From Hydrangea macrophylla (taxonomy: Eukaryota; Streptophyta; Magnoliopsida; Cornales; Hydrangeaceae): a DNA stretch of 64,000 bases. Both the position numbers and the translations under genes were made by a program. The first letter of the stretch is position 1. The number at the start of each line of letters is the position of its first letter. This document shows, piece after piece, positions 22,395 to 34,019 of this stretch. The notes beneath the pieces are model-generated. The model did not search any database, was not told the DNA's origin, and worked only from the letters and a program-made list of their open reading frames with translations. The DNA is taken from assembly GCA_033977485.1 (NCBI GenBank), contig CM066984.1:109850691-109914690 (forward strand), given 5' to 3'.

Positions 22395-23522
22395 GCTAAG
22401 AATTACTCTTCCAAATATGACTTACTCCAAACATTCCTGCAGGTTGAGGGACCCTGTTTCCTCATTTTAGCGTGCACCTTCTATAATCTGATCTTCATTA
22501 AAAGCCTCCTGAAGGAGAAATTTTTGGGTACCTCTAAGGTACCACGTGGCATGCCATTTAGTATCCTGTAGCCAATAGTAGCGCGTCACACGGATAATGG
22601 AATCCATCACAAAAAATTTAAATGGCCTAACAATCCTATGTGACGCTACTTTATTGGGTGTGAGATACCACATATGCGCTATTTTAAGGGTACACAAAAA
22701 CTTCTGCTCCTGAAGAGCTGATACTACAATAACAATAATGTTATTGTGGCCAATCTTTTCAGCTCATGAACTCCGAGTGTGCAATTGCTATGAGTTGTAT
22801 TAGAAGACAGTGTGATTAAAATATCAGCTAGATTGTCCACATACCTAGATAATATATATATATATATATATATGGACAACCTGAAAAATCAGGAAACGTG
22901 TTCTAAATGACCCAATTCTCACCCATCAGAAACCATTGAATTGGCAAATGTATCTTAGTTATCAAGTATCTTATCAACTTCTTAGCCAAAAAAAAAAAAA
23001 AAGTATCTTATCAACTTTAGCTATCAATACAAATACAAAATATCAAGTAAATACAATCATTCTTCGCCACTAATCCAGGTCTCAAGTGTTTGCTTTCACG
23101 AAACTTGTTCTTGAATTTTTCTTTTTCTTTCCTTGTTTTCTTTTTGTGACAAAAAATCCTTCTAACCACAGTTAATTACCTTTGGATGCGTTACCAGTGA
23201 CGGAGAATCCTTAACATTACTCTTTCCTTGATGCTTTATTTGGAGTTAGACTTTAGGTCAGTTTGGAGAGAGTCGGTGATAGAGACAATTAATCATGGGT
23301 CTAGCTGTCTAGGGTCTAAATGATAGAGATTAAGAAAGATGATTTAAAAGACATGCCATACCAACAAAGAGCGTAGAGAGAGAGAACGTGATTAGAACAG
23401 GAAGTAGAGAGAGATCTTTTATCACAATGACAATAAAAAGAGGCAAGTGTGACGGTTTAATCTCAAATTTTCAAATAACATCATTATGGGAGCAAAATAG
23501 CAAAAATATAAAATTCTGAATT
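22395..23522. other. Gene-free stretch
   Basis: AT-rich DNA with a TA run (about 22853-22873) and an A run near 22989. No gene, RNA gene or bounded transposon recognised. Confidence 0.6.
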
Positions 23523-23750
23523 TCAATGGGGGCAACATACTTGTGATTGGAATTCAAACTTTGGATGTACCCAATCAACTGGCAGCCCTTGTACATCGCT
23601 TAACGAGGGACTCAAACTTACAACCCCGAGCTTTTCATGCATAAAGCCTCCCATCAGCGCTAAACTAGGAAGCACGGGCTCTTCAAAAAGGCGCACTCGA
23701 TCGCACTGGGTGTTGGACAGCCGCACCCATGCTTCCTAGGAGCTAACCCA
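23523..23750 (-). mobile_element. tRNA-derived SINE, minus strand
   Basis: On the minus strand, TAGTTTAGCGCTGATGGGAG (A box, 23648-23667) is followed about 40 bases later by GGTTGTAAGTTTGAGTCCC (B box, about 23608-23626). The 5' head contains CTAGGAAGCA(C/T)GGG in inverted orientation at both sides (near 23664 and 23735). Exact ends are uncertain. Confidence 0.65.
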
Positions 23751-24617
23751 ATCAGGTTCATGTTATTGCCTTAATTCTACCTATACTTTTTCTCGACTAA
23801 AATGCAGAATCAATGAGTTGCACATATAAATAAAGGAATACAACTTTCCACCATTTGCATAAAGAGGGTTAAAGGCTTCAAAGCCTCTTTGGTCATATAC
23901 ACTCAAATCTCAATAGTGGTCCTTTTGTATAGTGGCATTTGATCCATAAGTACTATTATGACACAATTTTATACATTTAGTGTGATTACGGTATTCCAAC
24001 ATAGATTTGTTCTCCATATGTGCTACTATCTTCCCAAACTAAACACCAAGTTGTACAAAATAAAGTAATATTGCAAACAAGTCTTCACAACTACCTATAA
24101 TTTTATATCCTAGCTTAACACCTAATTTGCTCATGTACACTTATATGTTTTTTGTATGCCACCCCTTTATCCTAATCCCACTCACTAATTCGCAGTGACT
24201 CTCTTTCCCAAAAAAATGAAATTCAAAGTACTGAAATGCAAAATCTCAACAAGTCTTTGAATAAAGCTTGAAAAATCCAAATTGATCTACAAAACAATTT
24301 ACTCCAATCATCAGCTTCAACTGATTCATATCTTACTTCCAAAAACGTATGAAGACAAAGAAAGAAAATTAATAAAGATTGGAACTTTTGAAAAGCATTT
24401 TCTTTTCCTTTTCTTCACTCTTCCCAGGAAACAAACAATCAAATCTTACATTAAGAAACAGGTCAATCTAAAAGCTAACATACGTAGCTTTTTAACTCAT
24501 TACCAATTAGTACAAACCAACGGCAAACAGAACAAGAGAGAACTAGAGGTTCAATTCCAACAAAAATTCGAAAAATTGAAACTTGCATTGAAACCCTAAT
24601 ACAGGTAAGCTAATCAA
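23751..24617. other. Gene-free stretch
   Basis: AT-rich sequence upstream of the L11 pseudogene. One open frame (24282-24599) has no recognisable domain and a Lys/Gln/Leu-rich composition expected by chance. Nothing else seen. Confidence 0.55.
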
Positions 24618-25084
24618 TCAATCTAAGTCCTTCTGGACCTTAATGCCCATAGTATTAGCAGTACCGATAATGGATTTGCTGATAGACTCCAATGACATGT
24701 ATTGACAATAAGGATCGGACTGCTTTACCTTGGCGATCTCGTAGATGTGCTTTAGGTTAGGGTTGAGGCGACGACGTGGCCCGGTCTGCTGCTACCAGAC
24801 TCAATTCCGGCGGTCTTCTTGAGGTTCCAAGTGACCGACGATGACTTCACGGTGAACTTGAAGGTGTTGTCTTTGAATGCCGTGATGGTCACTGCCATGG
24901 GCGTGTCTGGTTTGTATTTCTGGGTCCGAGCGTTGAAGTCCTTGCAAAAAGCCATTAGGTTTAACCTGTATTAACCTAGGGCTGGTCCGATTGGTGGAGT
25001 TGGCCAAGCTTCGTCGGTTGGGACGGTCAGACGGATCGTCGCTGCCACCGACCGCCGGGTCAGGATCTCTTTCAGCGACGCCAT
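24618..25084 (-). pseudogene. Mitochondrial ribosomal protein L11 pseudogene
   Basis: The minus strand from ATG at 25082-25084 matches plant mitochondrial-type L11 (uL11) over its whole length of about 155 codons without an intron. It has MASLKE at the start, PPIGPALG, MAFCKDFNARTQKY, GSSRPGHVVAS, and at the end SISKSIIGTANTMG before TGA at 24618-24620. Two lesions kill it. TAA replaces the conserved Q after PPIGPALG (near 24970). A one-base loss after ASTLT (near 24752) shifts the frame. The intronless copy with few changes suggests a fairly recent retro-copy, though no poly(A) tail or duplication was found. Confidence 0.92.
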
Positions 25085-25280
25085 GGCTCTGTGAAGTGTT
25101 CTATGGAGAGAGAGAGTTGGAGTCTAAATGGGACTTAGGTAGGTTTGTTATTTTTTACTTTTTTGGGCCAAATTAAATTTTTTTTTTTTTGGGCCAAGTT
25201 ATTTCAAGAACAATTTATATCTAGCCCAATCCAGCACTATTAAACTTGATGAGCTGGCCCAGTTATTTACGAGCCATGCT

Positions 25281-26218
25281 TAAGGGTGGCAACGGGACGG
25301 GTACGTGACCAGGCCCTCCTCCCCCTCCCCCGCCCCCGCCCCCGCCCCCGCCCTCCTTACAGGAGACCCTCCCCCGACCTCGCCCCTTCCCTTGTCCTGA
25401 CCCCAACCCTGCCCGACTAGCAGTGCCCCGGCCCCGCCTTGGCCAACGTCCTTCCCATATAAAATAGGGGCAGTCCCATTTTTTTTAAAAAAATGGGCAA
25501 TGGTCTCTGTATCAATCTACAATTTTTAAGGCAACAAATTCACAAAATCAATGATACACACACCCCACACAGTGCACAACACTCAGACGCACACTAACAC
25601 ATACTCATGCACTAACACTCAGACGCACACACTAACACTAACACACACTCATTCAGACGCACGCACTAACACACTCACGCACTCACGCTATCATGCACAC
25701 ACTAACACACACTCACGCACAGCCTCACAGGTGATTCCATTCGCACACACTCACACACAATTGATTAAGTTAGGGTTTTTTTGAAGCTCAAAAGTCAAAA
25801 TCAGAAATTGAGTAAAGTAAGTTAGGGTTTTTTTGAAGTTTTACCTTGAGAGTCAGATATGATGAAAGGAGTCTTGAGGGTCAGAGGTGACTGGTGAGCT
25901 CCGAACCTCTGGTGAAGAGAAAGAGATGAGAAGAGACTGAGAGACTCTTGATCTCTGTGTTATGTTATCAGCCGAAACACCAAAATGATGACCTAAAATT
26001 GTTTGCTACTATTTATTCTAACAAGGTAAAGGGTAGTTCTCCTAACTATTGAGGGTAGTAATGTAAATATATGTGTATTCGGGGCGGGTTTGGGGGATTT
26101 GACACAATACCCGACCCCGATCTGAGGGTCAAGCGCTCTCCCCCCATACCCTACCTCATGAAAGCTTCCCTCATACCTTGGCGGGGAATCCGGAAAATCC
26201 TCCCTATTGCCATCCCTA
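25281..26218. mobile_element. Non-autonomous hAT element, GGGTGGCAACGGG ends
   Basis: TAAGGGTGGCAACGGG and the inverted CCCTATTGCCATCCCTA bound 938 bp. GCCATGCT (25273-25280) and GCCGTGCT (26219-26226) are an 8-bp duplication with one mismatch. The interior holds a C-rich stretch of CCCCCG repeats (25310-25360) and a long CACACT/AACAC-rich stretch (25547-25757). No transposase frame is present. Confidence 0.85.
25547..25757. repeat. ACACTCACGCA-like low-complexity tract
   Basis: Imperfect repeats of CACACACTAACAC and CACTCACGCAC inside the hAT element. The overlapping open frame reads only T/H/N/S and is a composition artefact. Confidence 0.8.
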
Positions 26219-26282
26219 GCCGTGCTACTAATTACTAAGACAATAGGATGACAACGTGCTCAATATTACAATAATAGAAAGT

Positions 26283-26449
26283 GAGTAATGCTCTATGCAC
26301 TTTTTGACGCAAAAATGTCATCAGGCCATTACATTTCGGCCATTGATTTTCGATGACCTTGTTGTTCGGTGATGAGGCTCGCGCCAGTCAATGGTCAGAT
26401 GACACTTTCTGTCAAAAAGTGTGTCAAAAAAACTATGTGCCAAACATTT
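26283..26449. mobile_element. Probable MITE fragment
   Basis: Starts GAGTAATGCTCTATGCACTT and has an internal inverted pair ACTTTTTGACGC...GTCAAAAAGTGTGTC. Related in style to the GAGTAATGC elements elsewhere, but its right end is eroded. Confidence 0.45.
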
Positions 26450-27101
26450 CCCATAGAAATTTAGTGAAAAGTCTCTCATTTTAGATTAATTAAGTTTAAA
26501 GGATAACTCATTTCTTATTTCAGTCAAAACTCTACAGCTAGTAAAACTTAAATGAATCAATGCCGTAAGTTTTAAAAGTTGATTATATGAAATTTCACGT
26601 AACTATTACAATTTTTAACAAAAGTTATGTGAATTTCACAGAACTTTTATAAAAAAATGGACTTTTCACTAAAATAAAAAATAATTAGTTGGATAATACT
26701 AACAAAATCTAATTTAGAGGACTTTTGACTAAATTTTTCTAAAAATAAAGGTGATTTGTAGTGGGAGTAATACAGATATTTACTTTTTGCTACTTTGCAA
26801 ATTTACTTTAGAGAACTCATATTAGTGAAGTGTTGGGGACTTTTTGTTTGGCATGAGGTCCTATTCGAATTGACTGACACCATTCCCCACACCTTAAGCG
26901 TAGATTTGGATTCCCATTCCTGCCTGTGTTTCAAATAATATTTCAGCGCGTTAGAATTATTTATTTATTTATTTTGGACAAAAGTTAGTATGTTCACTGG
27001 GTATGTTCACTTAAGAGCTTGGCCGTATATATATATATATATATGTATATATATTCCACACTTTATATGATAATTCAGGCAATGTAAGTTCCAAAGTAGA
27101 A

Positions 27102-27365
27102 TTGCTCAATTCTGAATTGGATTTACATTCCATAAGAAGAAAAAGGGATTTAGCTTCAGTCCCCTTGACTTTGAATTATAAAATTGAACACCTCATTTTG
27201 GAAGGAAGAGCCTTACTCTATGCTTTTTTTTTTTTTTTTTGGAATGCTCTTCATGTTCCTAGTTCTGCTAATTATGTAACTCATAAGCTGACCAAATGGG
27301 TAGCTGACTGTTCTTTTTTTGGTCACGTGCCCTTCTATTCCGGAGGAAGATCCTCAAGAAACTGA
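27102..27365 (+). pseudogene. RNase H-like (LINE-derived) C-terminal remnant
   Basis: The frame ends with ALHVPSSANYVTHKLTKWVA, which resembles the conserved H-x-P-x-x-x-N-x-x-A-H-x-L-A end of plant LINE-type RNase H domains. A poly-T run (27224-27240) lies inside the frame. It is followed at 27417 by a long C run. Only the last part survives. Confidence 0.45.
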
Positions 27366-27416
27366 TGTGAATTTTGTTCGTGATACTATTACTTAATGAA
27401 ATGCCTTTTATTTTAG

Positions 27417-27455
<39 letters not shown>
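27417..27455. repeat. poly(C) tract
   Basis: About 39 uninterrupted C, followed by A-rich DNA. Length is unreliable in any sequencing method. Confidence 0.85.
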
Positions 27456-27457
<2 letters not shown>

Positions 27458-27785
27458 CAAAAAAAAGGAAAAAAAGAAAAAAGAAAAGAAAAAAAAAGGG
27501 AATTGCTAACAAGTTACTTTCGCCAGGGTCGGCCCGACCTTCATTGAATTTAGGTGTGGGCCTAAAGCCCCCAATTGTGTGCAAAATTTTAGGGGCCCCC
27601 AACACCTAGCTAGCACTATAGTATGTTGCCCATATACTCTATATACAAACCCCCATATTTGGGCCAAAGGGCCCATATGATTATTAATAACCATTAACCC
27701 AACCGGCGGCCCCTATCTTTTCCTTACAAAAAAAAAAAAAAGAGTAACTCATTACAAATGAGTTAAATGACAGCTACAACTCACG

Positions 27786-27803
27786 CCTCTCTCTCTCTCT
27801 ACA

Positions 27804-27842
<39 letters not shown>
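27786..27842. repeat. (CT)n microsatellite
   Basis: Two CT runs, the second about 16 units, inside the hAT element just upstream of its transposase remnant. Confidence 0.9.
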
Positions 27843-27844
<2 letters not shown>

Positions 27845-27870
27845 ACACAAACACTGAAACAGAGCCTCTT

Positions 27871-28188
27871 ATGATCAAAAAAAAAAAAACCCTAACAAAT
27901 CTTGATGGGAGAGAATTTTTTCTAGAGTTGAAGATCTTGAAAGAAGTTCTATCAAAAGAAACAAAAAAGTCAATAGAAGTGCTTAATTATTTGAAAGCAA
28001 TGGAAGGTTGTTTCCCAAATACATGGATTTCTTATAGAATACTGTTGACTATACCAATTACAGTCGCTTCTGCAGAAAGAAGCGTCTCAAAGTTGAAATT
28101 GATCAAATCATATCTTCTGTCAACCATGTCCCAAGAGAGATTGAATGGATTAGCCATGTTATCTATTGAAAAAGATATGATCGAATAG
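27871..28188 (+). pseudogene. hAT transposase C-terminal dimerisation domain remnant
   Basis: A 105-codon frame carries the hATC signature: TVASAERSVSKLKLIKSYL followed by STMSQERLNGLAMLSIE. This closely resembles plant hAT transposases of the TTF/zinc-finger MYM-1-like type. The DNA-binding and RNase-H-fold catalytic regions are missing. It cannot act alone; in the family this segment mediates transposase dimerisation. Confidence 0.9.
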
Positions 28189-28838
28189 CTTGATTATCCA
28201 AGTTTAATTAGTAATTTTACGGCTAAAAAAGCAAGAAGGATAATGTTTTAGTGATATTAAATATTTAGATTAAGACATTTTTTTGCCTTATGAAGTGAAT
28301 TATTCTTAGTTAAGTGTATATGTAAGTTCGTGTATATATATATACTCCATTTTTTTTACTTTATACTTGTTTAGTATCTTATGGTAATTGATTCACAGTA
28401 GTATGTAGAGGGCCCCCTTTTAATTGTTCGCCTAAGGCCCCTACAAACTCAGGATCGACCCTGACTTTCGCCTTTGAACCAACCAAAACACAAGAATTTG
28501 TAGGAGCCGCTTTGATTTCCATCCTTCATAACATTCCAAGATACAGTACAAATCCATAGGTATTCTACATTTCAAATTACAAGTTCTGTAGAATGATAAC
28601 ATTACATCCTAACTAAGATTAGTGAAAACAAGTCTACCATTTTCCAACATTGAATACCAAAAGCAATTTACACTCCAAACTTTGAAATTGATAAAGAAAA
28701 TCACCTATGTAAGAATTTCTCTCTGAAGAAATCCAATGTCCAGCCGCAAAAAGGAACAACCAAGAAAAATCCCCAAACATTGGTACAAAAACTCAAAAAA
28801 AAAATTTCCTTTTATTGTACAAGCCACTAAACCATTGT

Positions 28839-31800
28839 TCACACATCACCACTCAATGCACTCTTTAGCAAATCCACTTCAGCTGATATGCTCCTCCTCT
28901 TCTGAGACTTGGGTACTTCGATTCGCGGAGGCGGGTCCATGGAGAAGCAAACCACCACAACTGTCAGATTATCACAGGTGTTCCGCTTCAAAGCCTTCCT
29001 CACAAGCTCTCTAGATTATCTCTTGGGATCGTGTGAATCATGAGCTCCTTCCTCACGATTGTTATTGTGCACTGGCTGCTCATCACGTCCCATAGACCGT
29101 TACAACCCATTATCAAGAACTCGTCTTCCTCTGTCAAAACAATCTCTTCCAACTCGGGCTCAGAGCTCAAGGGCGAGGTTGAGCCTTTTGGGCCATTTAT
29201 GTGCCAGTCTCCGTGCGCATGTGCGACGGAGAGTTGGCCGTTGAGATAGCCATCATAAATGACTCCACCGAGTTTCTTAATTCTCAGTCTTTCTGATATA
29301 GAGTTGGGTTTGTGGTCTTTCGATAGTTCAATTGCTCTTCCTTGTTTCCCTAGAACAGCTCTCGAGTCCCCAGCATTGGCAATTAGCATTGTTGTGTAAA
29401 GGGCAGAGCATTAGATATATAGTTGCATGAGAAAATGGAATATGCTCATTATCCTATGAAACAAGAAAATAGCCACAAGTCCAAACAGGGCCTTACTCTA
29501 TAATACCCAGCTCGCTACAATTTGAATTTGTAGGACTGATTTATGTAAAACTTAAATCCAAACCTGGTAGTTAGCTCTATATATAAGGGTATCATTTTTT
29601 GCACATCAGTAATCAGTAATCAGGCTATTTCAAGTTCACAAGTTTCAACCTAACCAAATTATACTTCAGTCTAGAACTTATCGAACCAAGGAAAAAAGAA
29701 ACAATATATACATACGAGCGCACGCGTAGAATTAATAGCCAAGAAACAATTTTAAAGATGCTGAATCAACTAATAAAGTAACCAATGGAATACAAAAGTT
29801 ATTAGACAGATACAAATAAAATTAATGAAGTTCCTCACCGTCCTAATATAAGAGCAGTCAGGGCCGTGGTGCCAGAGGTTTTATCAAGAGATTTAGCATC
29901 TGCTAATGCATGATCAGCTTTTACAAAAGCGTTTCTAGTGCCCTTCTCAGCCCTAGTGAAAAATGAGAGTCCTCGACAATAAACCTAAGGATAATCTTTC
30001 TAGTGAACGATGCAACATCAACACCATCGTGTCTATTAAACACCTGCAATGAAACAAAACCTGATCAAAACGAGCAAGCCACAATTAGAGATGACACACA
30101 TATATTCATGTATGTGCATGTATAAGTATATCACAGCTGGCCCTGAGGTTATCCTTGGTAATCAAAGCCCAAAGATCTATGAATTAGTCCATGCTTGACT
30201 ACCCAAGCAGACAAACGACCCTGCATCTTTTTTATCTCTCCCGTCCTTGAAAAATATTGAGTTGGGACCAAAATAAAATTTACATAGGTAATGCGTTGGT
30301 CCAATTGTAATCTAGCCCACCAAAATATTGAAAAAAAGAAGAAGAAGAAGAGTTTATATGCAACATATATATAGGCTCTTTTGTAATCCAGGCCCCCTTA
30401 AATATTTGGCTTTTCTCACTTTCTAGTTTAGTCCAACCCAAATTGTTTTACATTAGTCCAAGGTATGAACGTGGGAGGGGAGAAGATAAAAATCCGTTAT
30501 ATGCAATGAGGATTACAAGCACTAAAATCTCTATTCTTTCAAAACAGCTAAAAACACTCATTGAGCAAAACTGTAATCTTTCTGATAGAGAAAATCCTAA
30601 CTTGCAAATATGTATAAATAGATACAAAATTTTTTGCCTCTGGAGTGCTGCCCCCTGACACCTATGTGGTTCTGAGTCAACCTTGTTCATGGGGCTGTCT
30701 CGCCCAGTGCCATCAAATTGTCGGTGCCGACACTAAGTATATAACCTAAATAACAAGTCTAAGTACGTAAAGTCGGGAAAAATCATTGGAGCATGTCTGA
30801 TTAACTAGGATGTATGTACCCCTTAAGTCGTGTACTGAAAAAATAAAATAGTGCGAACTAAATTTCTCAAAAATCAACGTATTTTCTAGACTCAAAAGGA
30901 AATTATAGACCCCATAAAATGCTCCAGGAGAAGGGAAGTTTGGAGCAGCAGTAAGATGTTCATGGATATTATCTACACAGATATACTCATCCTTCATATA
31001 CTGTTTTGGTCCAATCTCGGAACAGCTTCTAGAATGAAACACAGGTAAAAATTTAGATGTCTCATTAGATGGAGACTTTAAGCCAATAATCCCAATAGTC
31101 GGTTCCTAGGAAAAGAGCACAGAGGATAATCAGTCAAAGTTTAACTCCTTGGAAAAAAAAAAGACAAATCAAATACTCAAACAATATAATAAAGCCTTCT
31201 ACCGACAAAACAGAAGCACGGTCACAAACACAAATGAGGCACTACGGGTACTCCTTGGAAGGTAATTGCATGGCATAACAATTTATTTTCCTTTTTCTCG
31301 TGGCACCAAAACCAAAGAAACAATATTTTGCAACGAGCATTGGAATGACATCTAAATCACCTTCATGTGGTACATCTCCCTGGAATGACTACTTTTATGC
31401 AATTTTCACAAAGTCCAAATACAGCATACATTTTTTTTTCCAGAGGTGTTCATTAGCCTACGGGTCATATGGGTGTACTATTGTTCAACGTACTATTTTT
31501 TTTAATCCAAATCATGAAGACAAAACTACTCGGGTATTTCTATCACCGAGTTCCATGCTCTGGGAATCTTTTGAAGGATTACATCGATGAGGTACATCAT
31601 ATATGTGCGGAAACTCTAAGTACGGTTTTTACTTCTGAAATTAATGCTGAACACTCAGTGAATGACTTCACCTTTTAATTCTACCCACACTTTTACAGCA
31701 CACAGTCTTCATGATCAACAAGCAAATTAAATATGCAATACCATTTTCCTCCATTATACACCGTAAAAATGGACTCTATAAACCAAGCAATTACTTGAAC

Positions 31801-32034
31801 ATGGTCAAATTGGAGCTCTCTACAGTCTAGACAAAACAAACATTCAAGCAATACAAATCCCAAATCAAAAAAAGTTGGCAGCAGCGTAAAACATCAGAAA
31901 TTACTGACAAATTCATTACCACCTGCCAAGATTGCCTGACTAATGCAATGCCTCATTACTGAGAGGTTTCTCGGAGGCTTGGCGGCCTTCCCTTGAATTG
32001 GATTTTCCAATATCACATAATTCTCGTCTTCCAT
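28839..32034 (-). pseudogene. Protein phosphatase 2C pseudogene
   Basis: Minus-strand exons of a plant PP2C (Ser/Thr phosphatase): about 32034-31921 (MEDENYVILENP), 31105-30911 (SCSEIGPKQYMKDEYIC), 30043-29839 (VFNRHDGVD to TALTALILG), 29389-28839 ([13 protein letters not shown] onward). Intact PP2Cs have the metal-binding motifs DGHGG and DGLWD; here they read NRHDG and NGLWD. The conserved ARALGDW region reads AHAHGDW. One frameshift lies in the 29839-30043 exon after HFSLG and another near 29008. No AG acceptor is visible before the 29389 exon, and the donor after 30911 is poor (GTCTAT). The intron-exon layout is kept, so it decayed in place or by segmental duplication, not by retroposition. 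A functional phosphatase is very unlikely. Confidence 0.9.
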
Positions 32035-32369
32035 TATAGACACACCATCTTTACAGAACCCACCATTGAAGACCCATTTATACCCAAAAACCAATCAAAT
32101 TCAATCCATCAAACAGATAACATTCACAACTTGTCTTCAGCAATTACCCAACAGATCAAAATAAAAGTTCAACATCTACCCACATATCACAGACATTAGA
32201 CAAGCCCTGTCTTTAACAGCACAGAGACAGCTGTGAAGCTATTTCTTAATCCAAAAGCAAATACAGCAAAAGAATAGATTTTTGTTGGTCAGCATAAGTA
32301 CCTTATAATTTATAGCCCCAGTTTCCTGATTTTCCAAGGAACCAAACACACTCACATGCCAATTTTTGA

Positions 32370-32605
32370 GTTTCCCAAGAAATTTAGATCAAAATACACA
32401 TAACCCACCACGATTTGAAGCTCAAAACACCAACATTGCACCAATAACAAGAACCTGAATACAGAAATTAAAACCCAAGATTTGAAACTTTCTGAGTTTC
32501 ACGAGAATTTAGATCAAAATACACAGAACCCACTAGGATTTGAAGCTCAAAAACACCAACATTACACCAGTAACAAGAATTTGAATATAGAAATTAAAAC
32601 CCAAA
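32370..32605. repeat. Tandem duplication, about 120-bp unit
   Basis: Two copies of a block running GAATTTAGATCAAAATACAC, GATTTGAAGCTCAAAACACC, AACAAGAA and AGAAATTAAAACCCAA lie upstream of the PP2C pseudogene, possibly in its old 5' leader. Their close similarity points to a recent duplication. Confidence 0.85.
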
Positions 32606-33198
32606 TATATTTGAAACTTACAAATATCAAGAGATGAAGATGAATGGGATCAAGAAATGAGAAGGCGCTATAAACCAAAACATTGTAGTAGTAAATGGAC
32701 GATGGTTTAAAGTGATTACAAGGTTTAGACTTGGCTTTGGGTATGATTGGTGATCCCAAGTGGTCGCCTTTGTAAGGTGGTGGGTTTGAGGACTTTATAG
32801 GGTTGTGCCACAAGGGGGGGCTCGCTGTGGCAGATGCTCTAGCTAACCGGATGGTCTTGTATTTCAGTTTCGTGGATTAGTACGGCGAGCCTCTATGCAC
32901 CGTTTGATCAGGATGATTGAAAATATGGCTGCTTGTACCAAAAAATTTTAAGGGTTAATTACAGATACAAACCCCAATACTTAAGCCCATTTTTAATTTA
33001 CCCCCCCTGTACTTCAAATCATTTCACTAATACCCGTTGTACTTACACGAAAAAGTTAGAATTTTCATTTTTACTCTCATGGACACATCTCAATCATGTT
33101 GGCATAGAATTCTAGCACCAAGAGTACGTTCCCTTGATGTGCTGTCAAATCCATATGGAAAAATAGACATAGATTACTTAAAATGGAGTAATTAACAT

Positions 33199-33385
33199 GA
33201 GTAATGCTATGCTTCTCAAATTTGTATCCCAAATGTGGTTCTCAACACCTATTATAGTGGGACCACCTAATTTTCATTGGAGAATGTTAAAGTGGTCCCA
33301 TCATTATATCAGGTGGTCCCACAACTACATGCATTGGGAACAACAGTTAGGATATAATTAAAATTATGAAGTATAAGCATTACTC
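33199..33385. mobile_element. GAGTAATGC MITE, copy 1
   Basis: Ends GAGTAATGCTATGCTTCTCA and AAGTATAAGCATTACTC are inverted repeats. The centre holds GTGGGACCAC words in both orientations. Related copies at 50358, 50581 and 51983. Confidence 0.75.
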
Positions 33386-33806
33386 AAATATTCTAGGCGT
33401 AAATAACACCAAAATAATGGTATGCTTCCCAAGTTAAAATCCCAAATTTGTTTCATAAATTCTTAAACAGTGGAATGTGAAAATATTATTATGGAAGGAA
33501 TAAGGTCGACCGTTGGTCCACCCGGGACATGAAAGTTATGTTTACCATACTATAATTCATATAAAAGTTATGTGAACGAGTTACAACATTTTGTAACATG
33601 GAAAAAAAGATTGTAACATGTTTCTTCAATTACAAATCCACAATAATAAACATTGAGCAATGGTCTCCTCAATTTTAGATGTGGTACTCATATTCCCTTG
33701 ATGTGAGACTCATATATCACTGTGTTAATATGTGAGACTCGTCGAACAACACTTATTTTGAAACAGTTGAGGAATTGTCTCCTCAATTCTAGGTGTTATA
33801 TAAATA

Positions 33807-34006
33807 TGTGAATATATTAAATAATCAAGAAAACAACAAAAGGGGAAGAGAAAAGAGAGCTAGAGTTTCTCATAACACAAAAACTGAATGAATGAATACA
33901 ATGAAAAAGAAGAGGCAATAATAATAGAATATCTAGGTATACAGTATTACCCTAATATAAAAGAAAAGACTAAACTACCCTAAAGCTAATAAAACTAATT
34001 CTAACA
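33807..34006 (-). repeat. 3' LTR of the copia element
   Basis: On the minus strand it starts TGTTAGAATTAG and ends ATTCACA. It differs from the 5' LTR by one base near each end. Confidence 0.95.
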
Positions 34007-34019
34007 CCCCTCCTCAAAC

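Larger units (their letters stand above)
27524..28463 (+). mobile_element. hAT element with perfect 8-bp duplication
   Basis: CAGGGTCGGCCCGACC at the left and GGATCGACCCTG at the right bound 940 bp. The flanks ACTTTCGC (27516-27523 and 28464-28471) are identical, giving a perfect hAT target-site duplication. The interior keeps a hAT transposase C-terminus (27871-28188) and a CT microsatellite. It is an internal-deletion derivative of an autonomous element. Confidence 0.95.

Noticed and set aside
24282..24599. 105-aa frame as a small gene
   Set aside because: No family motif, no promoter or neighbour support, composition expected for AT-rich chance ORFs.
25551..25784. 77-aa Thr/His-rich frame
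   Set aside because: CACACT repeats inside a hAT element.
31300..31678. Plus-strand frames inside the PP2C pseudogene introns
   Set aside because: No recognisable motif and antisense to an intron; most likely chance.
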